A DNA stretch of 64,000 nt from Candidatus Peribacteria bacterium (GTDB taxonomy: Bacteria > Patescibacteriota > Gracilibacteria > UBA1369 > 2-02-FULL-48-14): NCBI GenBank assembly GCA_943357175.1, contig CALRGE010000005.1:1-64000 (forward strand), given 5' to 3'. Both the position numbers and the translations under genes were made by a program. Below the pieces are notes generated by a model. The model searched no databases. It was not told the origin of the DNA and saw only the letters and a program-made list of their open reading frames with translations. This document shows, piece by piece, positions 38,901 to 46,004 of the stretch. How positions within the stretch are numbered: position 1 is the stretch's first letter; each line of letters starts with the position of its first letter.

Positions 38901-39614
38901 GCCGGATTCTGTAATGGAACTGATTCATCATCAGACAACTTCATCAGTAACTTAAGTTCTTATGTTTGCGAGATCTTCAGTACGGTTAGTGAAATCTGGG
39001 ACTCTGCAACAATTACAGAAATCACTGTAGAGCATGTTTACGAAGAAGTTAGGAATGCAGAAACAATACAAACCCAGCAAGGGTTGTATAATCATAGTTT
39101 CAACTCTTGGAAAGAACTTCAACAAATATTATCAAATCAAAACAATCTTGATAGTGGAATTTTATATTACCTAGGCACAGGTGAAACAGATGTAATCACT
39201 TTAAATTCTAAAATGGAAGTGGAAGAAGGTGCATGGACCTTAATTGTTGAAAACGCAACACTTAGAATTAACGAAGACATTGTCTACTTGAATAACACTT
39301 ATGAATCATCAATTGCTTTCATAGTCATCAATGGAGATATTGATATCGGCGTTGGTGCAGAAATTCTAAATGGTGTTTACTACACTGATCAAGGATTCAC
39401 AGGAGATTGGAGAAGTCCGGTAACAGGTCAACTAACAATCTACGGTTCTATCTATGGTGATGTTAGTGAACTACTTACAAAAGCAAATTACGTCGGTTCA
39501 CCTAACCTAGATGGTGGTGGAATCGTGGTGTATTACGATAGCCGAATTTTGCTTAACACTCCTCCAGGACTTGCAGAATACGTGGATGTAAACAGCGAGC
39601 AGGCTGTGAATTAA
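35973..39614 (+). CDS. Large secreted surface protein (1213 aa)
   Basis: Classical signal peptide with cleavage near 'SSAYS-VDL' (about residue 30). Extracellular parts: an N-terminal beta-rich region; Ig-like domains (about 245-430) similar to the one in the first SLH gene; two tandem repeats of about 90 aa (about 453-545 and 549-648) sharing 'CWTY', 'F.GTL.A.GYTD' and 'ICWPEY..GNYL.VYVED'; an acidic Gly/Pro hinge; then a C-terminal beta region. The end ('IVINGDIDIGVGAEILNGVYY', 'YYDSRILLNTPPGL') recalls the C-termini of PilX-like or pilus-associated beta-helical proteins. There is no SLH or sortase motif, so the anchoring mode is unknown. Many paired Cys suggest disulfides. Confidence 0.85.
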   Translation: MNKIKTYTLALISGLTLGFLIQLSPISSAYSVDLQVVDELEQTLICSLEATHIHAYTNESGPTDGIEYWARTNKFRIYLHDDFMSNVDLDTLECSSGGRWISCDGGTSTSDGGTSVEFVQNDRSSDAVYPDYVEWTYGNTTASDSPIMPGYNDYDQDGDIDTSPESDRTMGEYLTYDFIEDDSGKASTTSSIYIKFWAYDIEDDTWTAIEEDGETDYHWNNHTGTNITNYTCPAAGCALMTITPDEVGVDNLYTSTDFEVTAYDSEGTDITADLEDEDGFDYTATGEGAFKYLWTTRQTLSGADATQTYKKAGAGDSFTVEAVGYEDTCKVEIAFPYCEDLTVNEPIMPIFSSAPYTTDIDIDVTASNGEVWPFDITYTSDDSDATFDGETSPYTTTETNVAYSSSVSAQVDIEADHDDAGLCKTNFSYTITEEETPDQYCTLLELERIDSTNCWTYDITNSQSFQGTLYAEGYTDSTGTTLATSKLKIDSESFANPASSTLQNLTSDYSGKICWPEYEVGNYLKVYVEDEDSCLAEYVETIPAICNDIEVTPSSGNCWTYELNNEADFNGTLCAAGYTDNTKATTNGTITIYDEREKSVSGNEACVELKNPKSIYEGSICWPEYVKGNYLDVYVEDQNMCLYNYEDTTPEEETPGETSGGPGAPTNVFGNGGGVIDSPGIELPDSVITIVYPELSGTLSKYVYTFNFADQKKLEPDVDRNMFPSHDLDYAFYTLEYDPEEGESYITFGDDMWINDISGYFGNSEPSSGSVKLLSDTSELSTYESTKRLGLTDALESGSDDIGNAAIGRYWIPYISNDNGNKTEIFDCTSYPDNVCYNLDYNPVDTSNVLIQNADLLNEDEVIRIRYVGRVHQTEGLCEDEDRKNPDGTTDACLTETFDNNGYVIAYGGYQGITAQAKIVVLCQYIVTRNAGDVYLDDVLPSGSDISCINWGEVTEGEEYANIEGIIVNNYSIDTTAGFCNGTDSSSDNFISNLSSYVCEIFSTVSEIWDSATITEITVEHVYEEVRNAETIQTQQGLYNHSFNSWKELQQILSNQNNLDSGILYYLGTGETDVITLNSKMEVEEGAWTLIVENATLRINEDIVYLNNTYESSIAFIVINGDIDIGVGAEILNGVYYTDQGFTGDWRSPVTGQLTIYGSIYGDVSELLTKANYVGSPNLDGGGIVVYYDSRILLNTPPGLAEYVDVNSEQAVN

Positions 39615-39677
39615 TTCAATTCCTGCGCGCGCAAATACCCTCCGGGTACTTCGCCTGTTAAATGTCAAAAACGCCAC

Positions 39678-39705
39678 TTGATATACGTAAAAAATGGAGT
39701 AATAT
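39678..39705 (+). promoter_or_regulatory. Promoter of the ECF-like sigma gene
   Basis: TTGATA (39678-39683), 16-nt spacer, TAATAT (39700-39705), then 20 nt to the ATG at 39726. The -35 overlaps the upstream TTG codon at 39678, which argues against that codon as a start. Confidence 0.6.
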
Positions 39706-39725
39706 TCGCTCTCTTTATAAATTTT

Positions 39726-40274
39726 ATGGAACAGCCAAGCCAAGAAATTCTTGCGGAAGAATTTATACAAATCAGAGGAGGCTTAATAAATCATGCATCT
39801 GGAATCACTAAAAATGAACAAGATGCCGAAGAAATAGTTTCTACGGTTATTGAAACGTTTCTAGTTAAGCTCAATAGCGGTGAACTACAAATGTATAACG
39901 CAAATTATAAAACCTACCTGTATACAGCTGTTAGAAATCGTGCTTTCAATTTAATCAGAGATAGACAAAGAAGATACAAAATAATTGATTCTCATGAATG
40001 GGAGAATGCATCTAATTCAAATCAGGAAAACGAATTAAATCTCAAACAATTAACTGATTTATATTTACAATCACTCGGAGAACTTCCAAATCATCAAAAT
40101 GAAGCAATGCAGCTTAGAACACTAGGAGATTGTAGTTATCAAGAGATAATGGAAAGACAAGGTATAAAAATGGGGACTGTGATGTCTCGTTTATCAAGAG
40201 CACGAAAACAAATCAAAGAAGTATTATCTGCCAATGCGGATTATGAGGACCTGTTAAAATACACAATTCTCTAA
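39726..40274 (+). CDS. ECF-type RNA polymerase sigma factor
   Basis: 182 aa from ATG 39726 (MEQPSQEILAEEF). Region 2 is 'LINHASGITKNEQDAEEIVSTVIETFLVKL' and 'KTYLYTAVRNRAFNLIRD'. Region 4 is 'LPNHQNEAMQLRTLGDCSYQEIMERQGIKMGTVMSRLSRARK', the helix-turn-helix for -35 recognition. No region 1 or 3 is present. No anti-sigma gene is adjacent. It sits 111 nt downstream of the 1213-aa surface protein gene with its own promoter, so it may control surface-protein expression; this is not shown. The 3' end overlaps the next convergent gene by 4 nt. Confidence 0.88.
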   Translation: MEQPSQEILAEEFIQIRGGLINHASGITKNEQDAEEIVSTVIETFLVKLNSGELQMYNANYKTYLYTAVRNRAFNLIRDRQRRYKIIDSHEWENASNSNQENELNLKQLTDLYLQSLGELPNHQNEAMQLRTLGDCSYQEIMERQGIKMGTVMSRLSRARKQIKEVLSANADYEDLLKYTIL

Positions 40275-40459
40275 GACGCAAGATCTCCGGCGGAGTTAGT
40301 TAGAACATAGGTCAATTGGCTTCTTCTGGTCAACAAATCCTCCAAACCTTCAACCGAAGATGGGATTCTTCCGGCATTTACAGCCGTTTTAATTTTCGCA
40401 GAAATTTCTGATTCCAGATCGTTTCGCTCTTCTAGAATACTTTTTATATCTAAATTCAT
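40271..40459 (-). CDS. Small coiled-coil protein (62 aa)
   Basis: Sequence MNLDIKSILEERNDLESEISAKIK and a Leu/Ile heptad pattern suggest one long helix pair. A GGAGG lies about 19 nt upstream of the ATG, too far for a typical Shine-Dalgarno. It is convergent with the sigma gene (4-nt overlap). The size and position are plausible for a real gene, but no homologue is recognised; it could be a sigma-associated regulator or a spurious frame. Confidence 0.5.
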   Translation of the reverse strand: MNLDIKSILEERNDLESEISAKIKTAVNAGRIPSSVEGLEDLLTRRSQLTYVLTNSAGDLAS

Positions 40460-40544
40460 AATGTTATCTTAAGTAGCCTCCACTATAATAGATAATTTTT
40501 ATTTGTCTAGATGATTTTTAAGCGTGCCGTGATAGAATCGGCAT

Positions 40545-41495
40545 ATGAAAATAGAAAATTTAACTTTCATGTACGGAGAAGACAGTTTTTCTCTTCAAAA
40601 AGAAGTCGACCGCTGGAAAAAAGGCTTCATAGAAAAACATGGTGATTTAAACCTCTTAGAGATTGCAAACGGAGAAATTGAAGTGGCGGAATTACGATCC
40701 AACATCAGCTCCCTTCCCTTTCTTGGTGAAAAACGACTGATAATCCTGAAAGATTGCTTAAAAAAAGCTGAATTAAAAGAAGCTCTGGCAGATATTCCTA
40801 GTTCAACAGTAGTTTTGATTGCGGAAACAAATCCACCTGATAAACGTACTTCACTTTTCAAACATCTTTCTGTTGTTGCCACTGTCCGACTTTTCCTTCC
40901 TCCAAAAGGCGCACAACTGCGCACTTGGGTGGAAAGACGCACAGAATTTCATGAGGGTCATATTGATGGAAATGCAGCAGCATATCTAATTAATATTTGC
41001 GGCGAAAACCTTTGGAATCTTGATAATGAAATACAAAAACTTTGCCTTTACGCCCGCGGAGAATCAATTTCAATCGAGAAAATTGAGGAACTTGTAAGTG
41101 GAAACATTCAAGAATCCATTTTCAAAATGATTGATGAGCTTTCTCAAAAAAGAGTTGCAGAAGTTTTGAGGCTACTCCGCCAACTACAAGAACAGGGCGA
41201 AGATGCCGGCTTTGTTTTTTCCATGATTGCACGCCAATTCCGTTTAATGCTTGAAGTCAAAGCTCTACTTGAAGAGCGCTACAATCCAAATATGCTTGCT
41301 TCGCGAGTGGGAATTGCGCCTTTCGTTGCGAATATCGTTAGCCGCCAGTGCAGAAATTTCACTTATGGCGAACTTCGCAAAGTAATGTCCGGTTTATTGA
41401 AAATTGACCGAAGATTAAAAACCGGCTTACTCGAACTCAGCGCCAAAAACCAAGATCATTATTTATTGGAGATTGAGAGATTGTTTGTTGCCTGA
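40545..41495 (+). CDS. holA: DNA polymerase III delta subunit
   Basis: Clamp-loader wrench subunit that opens the beta clamp. 316 aa: a degenerate AAA+ N-terminus ('FMYGEDSFSLQKEVDRWKKGF', 'SLPFLGEKRLIILKD', 'VVLIAETNPPDKRTSLFKHL'), then 'AAAYLINICGENLWNLDNEIQKL' and the helical C-terminal collar ('FSMIARQFRLMLEVKALLEE', 'LLKIDRRLKTGLLE'). It ends in TGA. An extended -10 (TG-A-TAGAAT, 40533-40538) ends 6 nt before the ATG, so the mRNA is probably leaderless. Confidence 0.94.
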   Translation: MKIENLTFMYGEDSFSLQKEVDRWKKGFIEKHGDLNLLEIANGEIEVAELRSNISSLPFLGEKRLIILKDCLKKAELKEALADIPSSTVVLIAETNPPDKRTSLFKHLSVVATVRLFLPPKGAQLRTWVERRTEFHEGHIDGNAAAYLINICGENLWNLDNEIQKLCLYARGESISIEKIEELVSGNIQESIFKMIDELSQKRVAEVLRLLRQLQEQGEDAGFVFSMIARQFRLMLEVKALLEERYNPNMLASRVGIAPFVANIVSRQCRNFTYGELRKVMSGLLKIDRRLKTGLLELSAKNQDHYLLEIERLFVA

Positions 41496-41883
41496 AAAAT
41501 TGTGACTATTTGATTTTGCATTCGGGCGAGATTAAACACTATTTATGCTTAATGGAAGTATATATACTAAGACTATGAAACGGTTAACAGACAATACAGA
41601 TAAACTAGATTCATCCATTGAAAGAATGGATATGCTATTAAGTCGAATAGACCCAAAACTACTTGCAAGTTTAGAAGAACAACTGTACGGCAAACTATAC
41701 ATTTCACAACCATCTTAACCTGCAAAAATCTGTGCACGTGCGGGAATGTATATTTAAACGTACAGTTCGGAATCCCACGCATGAGGACATGTAGTTTGGG
41801 TTTTTGAAGGACCGTAATCCCAGATTAAAAAAGAAGAGATCATGATCTCTCCTTTTTTAATTCCAGGTCCGAAAAAATACAAA
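41496..41883. other. 388-nt convergent intergenic region with possible structured RNA
   Basis: Lies between the 3' ends of holA and glnA. No convincing ORF: one frame (about 41585-41718) is open but has no usable start. There are two foldable segments on the plus strand. In the first, TGCGGGA (about 41742) pairs with TCCCaCGCA (about 41773), with an inner TGTA/TACA. In the second, GGG and CCC flank 'TTTTTGAAGGACCGTAAT' near 41797-41823. The bidirectional terminator follows directly. A small RNA is possible; I could not match it to 6S, tmRNA, SRP or RNase P RNA. Confidence 0.35.
41829..41860. terminator. Bidirectional terminator between holA and glnA
   Basis: The perfect palindrome AGAGATCATGATCTCT is flanked by an A-rich run (AAAAAAGA) on the left and CCTTTTTT on the right, so it gives a stem plus U tract in both directions. 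It serves glnA on the minus strand and any transcript from 41.5-41.8 kb on the plus strand. Confidence 0.8.
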
Positions 41884-43305
41884 TTACATGTCCAAATATC
41901 TATCCACTTCCCACTGGCTTACATAAGTTCTGTATGAATTCCACTCAGCCATTTTTGCTTCGTAGAAATGATTGAAGAAATGTTCGCCCAAAGCGCTTCG
42001 CAAAACTTCATCATCGCGGAAGGCATCAATCGCTTCTTTCAAAGTTCCGGCAACAGAAGTAACTTTCAACTTTTTCATTTCCTTTGGAGTCAATTCCCAA
42101 ATGTTATCTTCAATTGGAGCAGGAGCAACCATTCCCTTTTTAATTCCATCAATTCCAGCTGCAAGCATAACCGCAAAAGTGAGGTATGGGTTAGAAGCAG
42201 GATCTGGGCATCGAAGTTCACAACGAGTTGCCCTTGGAGCAGTGTGAGGAGTAACTCGAGGAATTCTAATTAGAGCAGATCTATTTCTCTGGCCCCAAGC
42301 AACGTTTACAGGTGCTTCGTAACCCACAACAAGTCGTTTGTAAGAGTTTATTGTTGGGTTCATAATCGCGTTCATAGCTTTGATATGCACCATTTGACCT
42401 GCAATAAAACTCTTCGCTGTTGTTGAAAGTCCGTAAAGACCATCTTTGTCGTAGAATTTATTTAGACCGTCTTCAAGACCGGCAAGTGACTGGTGAACAT
42501 GCATTCCACTTCCGTTAATTCCAAAAATCGGTTTTGGCATGAAAGTTGCCTGAAGTCCCATTCTTTGAGATATAGCCTTCAAAGTTAATTTGAAAGAAAT
42601 TGCATTGTCGGCAGTTGCTAAAGCATCACCGTATCTGAAATTAATTTCGTGCTGACCTGCAGCAACTTCATGGTGAAGCGCTTCAACCTCAATTCCCATC
42701 TCATCAAGTGCTAAACTCATCGTTCTTCTAATTTCAAGAGCAAGATCTGTAGTCTGATCAAAGTAACCAGCACCATCATGTGGATTCGGACCAAATGTTC
42801 CATCTTCATTCTTCTTGAACAAAAAGAATTCCAACTCAGGACCAGTATTGAAGCTATAACCAAGCTTCTTGATTTCTGCGAGCTGTTTTTTGAGAATCTG
42901 GCGTGGATCACCCTCAAAAGCCTCTCCGTCTGGAAGGAAAACGTCGCAAATTAATCTTGCTGTTACATCATCTCCATTTTTAGTCCAAGGTAGAATACAA
43001 AATGTATTCAAGTCAGGTTTTAAATACATATCTGACTCTGTAATTCTTGTGAAACCTTCAATTGAAGATCCGTCGAACCAAACATTATTATCCATTGCCT
43101 CTTCAAGTTTATGAGCTGGAATTGTTACAGCTTTCAAAACACCAAGAATATCTGTGAATTGCATATCCACAAATTGAACTCCGTTTTCTTTTGCCATTTC
43201 AAGAACCATTTCTTTTGTTACCCCGGTTCGAGGGAATTTTTTGTGCTCTCTTCGCATAGCGCGAATTGAGTCTGTCTGGACTGCGCTTTGTGTGGCGGTT
43301 GTCAT
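41884..43305 (-). CDS. glnA: Glutamine synthetase type I
   Basis: Makes glutamine from glutamate, ammonia and ATP. 473 aa: the beta-grasp N-domain 'VDMQFTDILGVLKAVTIPAHKL' and 'WFDGSSIEGF'; the metal/ATP site in 'YSFNTGPELEFFLF', 'LHHEVAAGQHEINFRYG' and 'GSGMHVHQSL'; the 'NRSALIRIPR' loop and 'RCPDPASNPYLTFAVMLAAG'. A start further in (Met at about 34) would fit the normal N-terminus, so the first about 33 residues may be an extension or overcall. The Tyr adenylylation loop of the I-beta subclass is not evident, which fits I-alpha. A TrmB-like regulator is divergent. Confidence 0.95.
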   Translation of the reverse strand: MTTATQSAVQTDSIRAMRREHKKFPRTGVTKEMVLEMAKENGVQFVDMQFTDILGVLKAVTIPAHKLEEAMDNNVWFDGSSIEGFTRITESDMYLKPDLNTFCILPWTKNGDDVTARLICDVFLPDGEAFEGDPRQILKKQLAEIKKLGYSFNTGPELEFFLFKKNEDGTFGPNPHDGAGYFDQTTDLALEIRRTMSLALDEMGIEVEALHHEVAAGQHEINFRYGDALATADNAISFKLTLKAISQRMGLQATFMPKPIFGINGSGMHVHQSLAGLEDGLNKFYDKDGLYGLSTTAKSFIAGQMVHIKAMNAIMNPTINSYKRLVVGYEAPVNVAWGQRNRSALIRIPRVTPHTAPRATRCELRCPDPASNPYLTFAVMLAAGIDGIKKGMVAPAPIEDNIWELTPKEMKKLKVTSVAGTLKEAIDAFRDDEVLRSALGEHFFNHFYEAKMAEWNSYRTYVSQWEVDRYLDM

Positions 43306-43492
43306 TGGGGCGTTGTTAGGAAATACATTAGAGTTTTAGAGCCGAATACTAAGGTTTACAAGTTAAAATTTTCTTCGAAAATTGGCTGTCAGACACTTGC
43401 AACAAGCCTCTCTTGCCTTATCAATTCGACCGGCATATGCTGTTGCTGATTTCGAGCTGTCGGAATTTTCTACAACACAAAAGCACTTGACC

Positions 43493-44227
43493 ATGGAATT
43501 AGTAGATGTCCTAATTGATATCGGGCTCAGTGATAAAGAATCTCGCGTTTATTTGGCGACACTTGAAATCGGTGCCTCACCAGCATCTGAAATCGCAGTC
43601 CGCTCTAAAATGAATCGTGTTAGTTGCTATGACATTCTCGAAAAGCTCATCAAACGCGGCTTTATTTCGACTTACAACCAAAACAAAATTAAGTTTTTTA
43701 ACGCAATCGATCCAGATGAAATCAGAAATTCATACCGCCAGAAATATATGAACCTGAAATCTGCTCTGCCTGATCTTCGCCGCCTCCACGGAAAAACCTC
43801 TCACCCACGAGTTACATATTATGAAGGCCTCGCTGCGATAAAAAAAATCTACTCCGACACACTAACTGCAAAATCTGAAATTTTAAACTACGCCGACTCA
43901 AAACTGATTCGCCAGCACTGGCCAAATTACGACGACGAATACGTGAATGAAAGGGTGAAGCGAAAAATCTATCTGCGGGGAATTGCTCCAAAAGATTCAC
44001 ATGGTGAATTAGTTGCACTCGAAAACAAAATCCGCCACCGCGAAATCCGCCTAGTCACTCCTGGTGAATTTTCCTTCGCCAACGAAATCAACATTTACGA
44101 CGACAAAGTCTCAATCATCTCCTTCGGCTCCGACTTATTAGGAATGATAATTGAAAGCCACGAAATAGCAGATACGCAAAGAGCAATCTTTAAGATGGCC
44201 TGGGAGTTTGCCAAATTAGCAGGTTAA
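43493..44227 (+). CDS. TrmB-family transcriptional regulator
   Basis: 244 aa from ATG 43493 (MELVDVLIDIGLSDKE). A longer TTG start at 43382 would add 37 residues of non-family sequence. The N-terminal winged helix ('LSDKESRVYLATLEIGASPASEIAVRSKMNRVSCYDILEKLIKRGFIS') is typical of TrmB/sugar-responsive regulators common in archaea and CPR. After a helical linker, the C-terminal domain ('VTYYEGLAAIKKIYSDTL', 'EINIYDDKVSIISFG') resembles the TrmB PLD-like effector-binding part. It is divergent from glnA (187-nt gap), so nitrogen- or sugar-linked control of glnA is possible but unproven. Confidence 0.88.
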   Translation: MELVDVLIDIGLSDKESRVYLATLEIGASPASEIAVRSKMNRVSCYDILEKLIKRGFISTYNQNKIKFFNAIDPDEIRNSYRQKYMNLKSALPDLRRLHGKTSHPRVTYYEGLAAIKKIYSDTLTAKSEILNYADSKLIRQHWPNYDDEYVNERVKRKIYLRGIAPKDSHGELVALENKIRHREIRLVTPGEFSFANEINIYDDKVSIISFGSDLLGMIIESHEIADTQRAIFKMAWEFAKLAG

Positions 44228-44257
44228 ATTTTACTCATATGAGCAAATTTACAGGTG

Positions 44258-44536
44258 CTATTCATAAACACATTCCGCGGCATACTGCATCTGGTTTTTT
44301 TGGCCTTCACTAACGACTACTCCATCCAAAACAATCCTAAAAGCCACAGCAAATTTACCAGTATACTCTCGCAAGTCAGAATCATAACTACAAAGTAAAA
44401 AACCAACATCTTGGGATTCAAAAATCATCCTTGCTCGCTCAGCATCAGGAAAATCTTTCTCTGCATGTTTTTGAAATTGTCCCAATTCTGAACCAGGATT
44501 TTCTTGAACGGCTAGATGTAATTCGTATGTGTCCAT
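44258..44536 (-). CDS. Small protein of unknown function (92 aa)
   Basis: Begins MDTYELHLAVQENPGSELGQ and ends AAECVYE. Mixed alpha/beta with no signal peptide or membrane segment and two Cys. I recognise no family. It is convergent with the TrmB-like gene (30-nt gap) and divergent from the lipoprotein gene (78-nt gap). Composition looks coding, so it is probably real. Confidence 0.6.
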   Translation of the reverse strand: MDTYELHLAVQENPGSELGQFQKHAEKDFPDAERARMIFESQDVGFLLCSYDSDLREYTGKFAVAFRIVLDGVVVSEGQKNQMQYAAECVYE

Positions 44537-44579
44537 TTTTTCTTTTATAGGAAGCGAATCCTAAAACAAAGTTGCAAAT

Positions 44580-44608
44580 TTTACAAGTAAATTAAAAAAG
44601 CCTAAACT
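44580..44608 (+). promoter_or_regulatory. Promoter of the 257-aa lipoprotein gene (leaderless)
   Basis: TTTACA (44580-44585), 17-nt spacer, TAAACT (44603-44608), then 6 nt to the ATG. The first 12 nt (TTTACAAGTAAA) and the -10 are identical to the ybaB promoter at 63446. Confidence 0.65.
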
Positions 44609-44614
44609 CAAAAC

Positions 44615-45388
44615 ATGAAAAAAATCGCAATTTTAAGCATTTTCTTACTAATCAGTTCCTGCACAAGATCAGATTATAAATTTGAAATTCTTTCCGGTAC
44701 GAAAAATCTTGAAGCAGGTAATACAGAAATGAATTATCAAATTAAAGACGGCGAAGAGATCTTAAAAAGTTTTGCTATCGTACACGAAAAAATAATGCAT
44801 TTTATTGTTGTTAGAAATGATCTGCAAGACTTTCAACATCTGCATCCATCTTATGATGAAAATACCGGAGAATTTTCTATAGATTTAAATCTTCCCAACG
44901 AAGGAGACTACCGTTTGTTCGCAGACTTCACGCCAACAGGAAAGAAATCACCTGTAACTTTATTTCAAGATATTACAATCGGTGACGCAAAGGATACAGA
45001 GCCTGTAGTTATAGATTCAAATAATGTGAAAAACACGGGAGATTACGAAGTAACTTATTCATTTCCAAAAGAAATAGAAGCTGGAACGGCGATTAAATAT
45101 ACACTCGAAATAAAAAAAGCCGGGATTGATGTAAATAATCTTGAAATGTATCTCGGAGGACTTGCACATGGATTAATAATCAAAAAAGAAGACCTGGATT
45201 TTATCCACTCCCACAATCTTAATAACGACATAAAAGGACCAAAAATTGATTTTGAAACGGTATTCCCGGAATCCGGAATTTATAAAATATTCACACAATT
45301 CCAGCATGAAGGTCAGATTATAACTTCAGAATATGTAATAGAGGTAAAAGAAAATAAATCAGGGGCTTCTTCATCAATGAAGCACTAG
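44615..45388 (+). CDS. Secreted lipoprotein, His-containing, possibly metal-related
   Basis: Type II signal 'MKKIAILSIFLLISSC'. The mature part has two similar beta-sandwich halves. The first includes 'MHFIVVRNDLQDFQHLHPSYDENTGEFSIDLN' and 'GDYRLFADFTPTGKKSP'; the second includes 'LGGLAHGLIIKKEDLDFIHSHN' and 'SGIYKIFTQFQHEGQI'. This pattern, with clustered His and a 'FxxFxP' hint, recalls YtkA/FixH-like and copper-resistance accessory proteins, so metal binding outside the membrane is a reasonable guess. It is a single gene 55 nt before efp. Confidence 0.82.
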   Translation: MKKIAILSIFLLISSCTRSDYKFEILSGTKNLEAGNTEMNYQIKDGEEILKSFAIVHEKIMHFIVVRNDLQDFQHLHPSYDENTGEFSIDLNLPNEGDYRLFADFTPTGKKSPVTLFQDITIGDAKDTEPVVIDSNNVKNTGDYEVTYSFPKEIEAGTAIKYTLEIKKAGIDVNNLEMYLGGLAHGLIIKKEDLDFIHSHNLNNDIKGPKIDFETVFPESGIYKIFTQFQHEGQIITSEYVIEVKENKSGASSSMKH

Positions 45389-45394
45389 CAAAAT

Positions 45395-45422
45395 TTGACT
45401 ATCAAGAGAAAAACCGTAAAAT
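45395..45422 (+). promoter_or_regulatory. Promoter of efp
   Basis: TTGACT (45395-45400), 16-nt spacer, TAAAAT (45417-45422); ATG at 45444. No Shine-Dalgarno in the short leader. Confidence 0.65.
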
Positions 45423-45443
45423 GAAGCAGAAATAACCCATTTT

Positions 45444-46004
45444 ATGGCACAATCAATTACAGACTTAAAAGTAGGTGTGGTACTGAATCACTCGAATGCT
45501 CCTTACCAAATCATTTCGAACTCATTCATGCGAACAGCGCAGAGAAAGCCGGTTATGAGAACAAAACTTAAGAACTTGATGAACGGAAATGTGATGGAGA
45601 AAACTTTTATAGCTGGTGAATCTTTTGAAGTTGCAGATGTAGGACGAAAAACAATCCAGTTCCTATATAAGGACTCAGACAATGCATATTTTATGGACAG
45701 CGAAAATTTCGATCAGTTCAGTTTCACTCTTGAAAGCCTTGGTGACATGGCAAATTACCTTCAAGACGGAAAAGAAATGACAGCTTTAATGTACGAAGGA
45801 AGACCAATTTCTATCCAACTTCCACCAAAAGTGGAATTGAAAGTTGTTGAAACTACTCCTGGAATCAAAGGCGACCGAGCTCAAAGCGGTACAAAAATTG
45901 CTATCGTTGAATCCGGCGCGTCAGTAAACGTTCCCCTATTCGTAAACGAAGGCGATATGATCCGTGTGAACACAGAAACTGGAGAATATGTGGAGAGGGC
46001 TTAA
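45444..46004 (+). CDS. efp: Translation elongation factor P with atypical tip loop
   Basis: Relieves ribosome stalling at polyproline. 186 aa with three beta domains: KOW-like ('LKVGVVLNHSNAPYQII'), OB ('GKEMTALMYEGRPISIQLPPKVELKV') and a C-terminal OB ending 'PLFVNEGDMIRVNTETGEYV'. The loop that enters the peptidyl-transferase centre is usually 'KPGKG' with a modified Lys or Arg at position 34. Here it is R-T-A-Q-R-K-P, and an ungapped alignment puts Gln at that position with Arg and Lys next. No modification enzyme gene is nearby. The stop touches the end of the convergent coiled-coil gene. Confidence 0.95.
   Translation: MAQSITDLKVGVVLNHSNAPYQIISNSFMRTAQRKPVMRTKLKNLMNGNVMEKTFIAGESFEVADVGRKTIQFLYKDSDNAYFMDSENFDQFSFTLESLGDMANYLQDGKEMTALMYEGRPISIQLPPKVELKVVETTPGIKGDRAQSGTKIAIVESGASVNVPLFVNEGDMIRVNTETGEYVERA

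Noticed and set aside
40271-40459. 62-aa frame as an anti-sigma factor
   Set aside because: It has no membrane segment or zinc-binding anti-sigma motif (HxxxCxxC), so I list it only as an unknown coiled-coil protein.
41573-41782. Minus-strand frame of 69 codons, and an open plus-strand frame at about 41585-41718, between holA and glnA
   Set aside because: The minus frame has an atypical Cys/Phe-rich product. The plus frame has no ATG, GTG or TTG start near its 5' end (the apparent ATG at 41576 hits a stop after two codons).
43382-43492. TTG start extending the TrmB-like gene by 37 residues
   Set aside because: The added sequence has no family match. A promoter-like TTTACA-N17-AAAATT overlaps it, and the ATG at 43493 begins exactly at the winged-helix domain.
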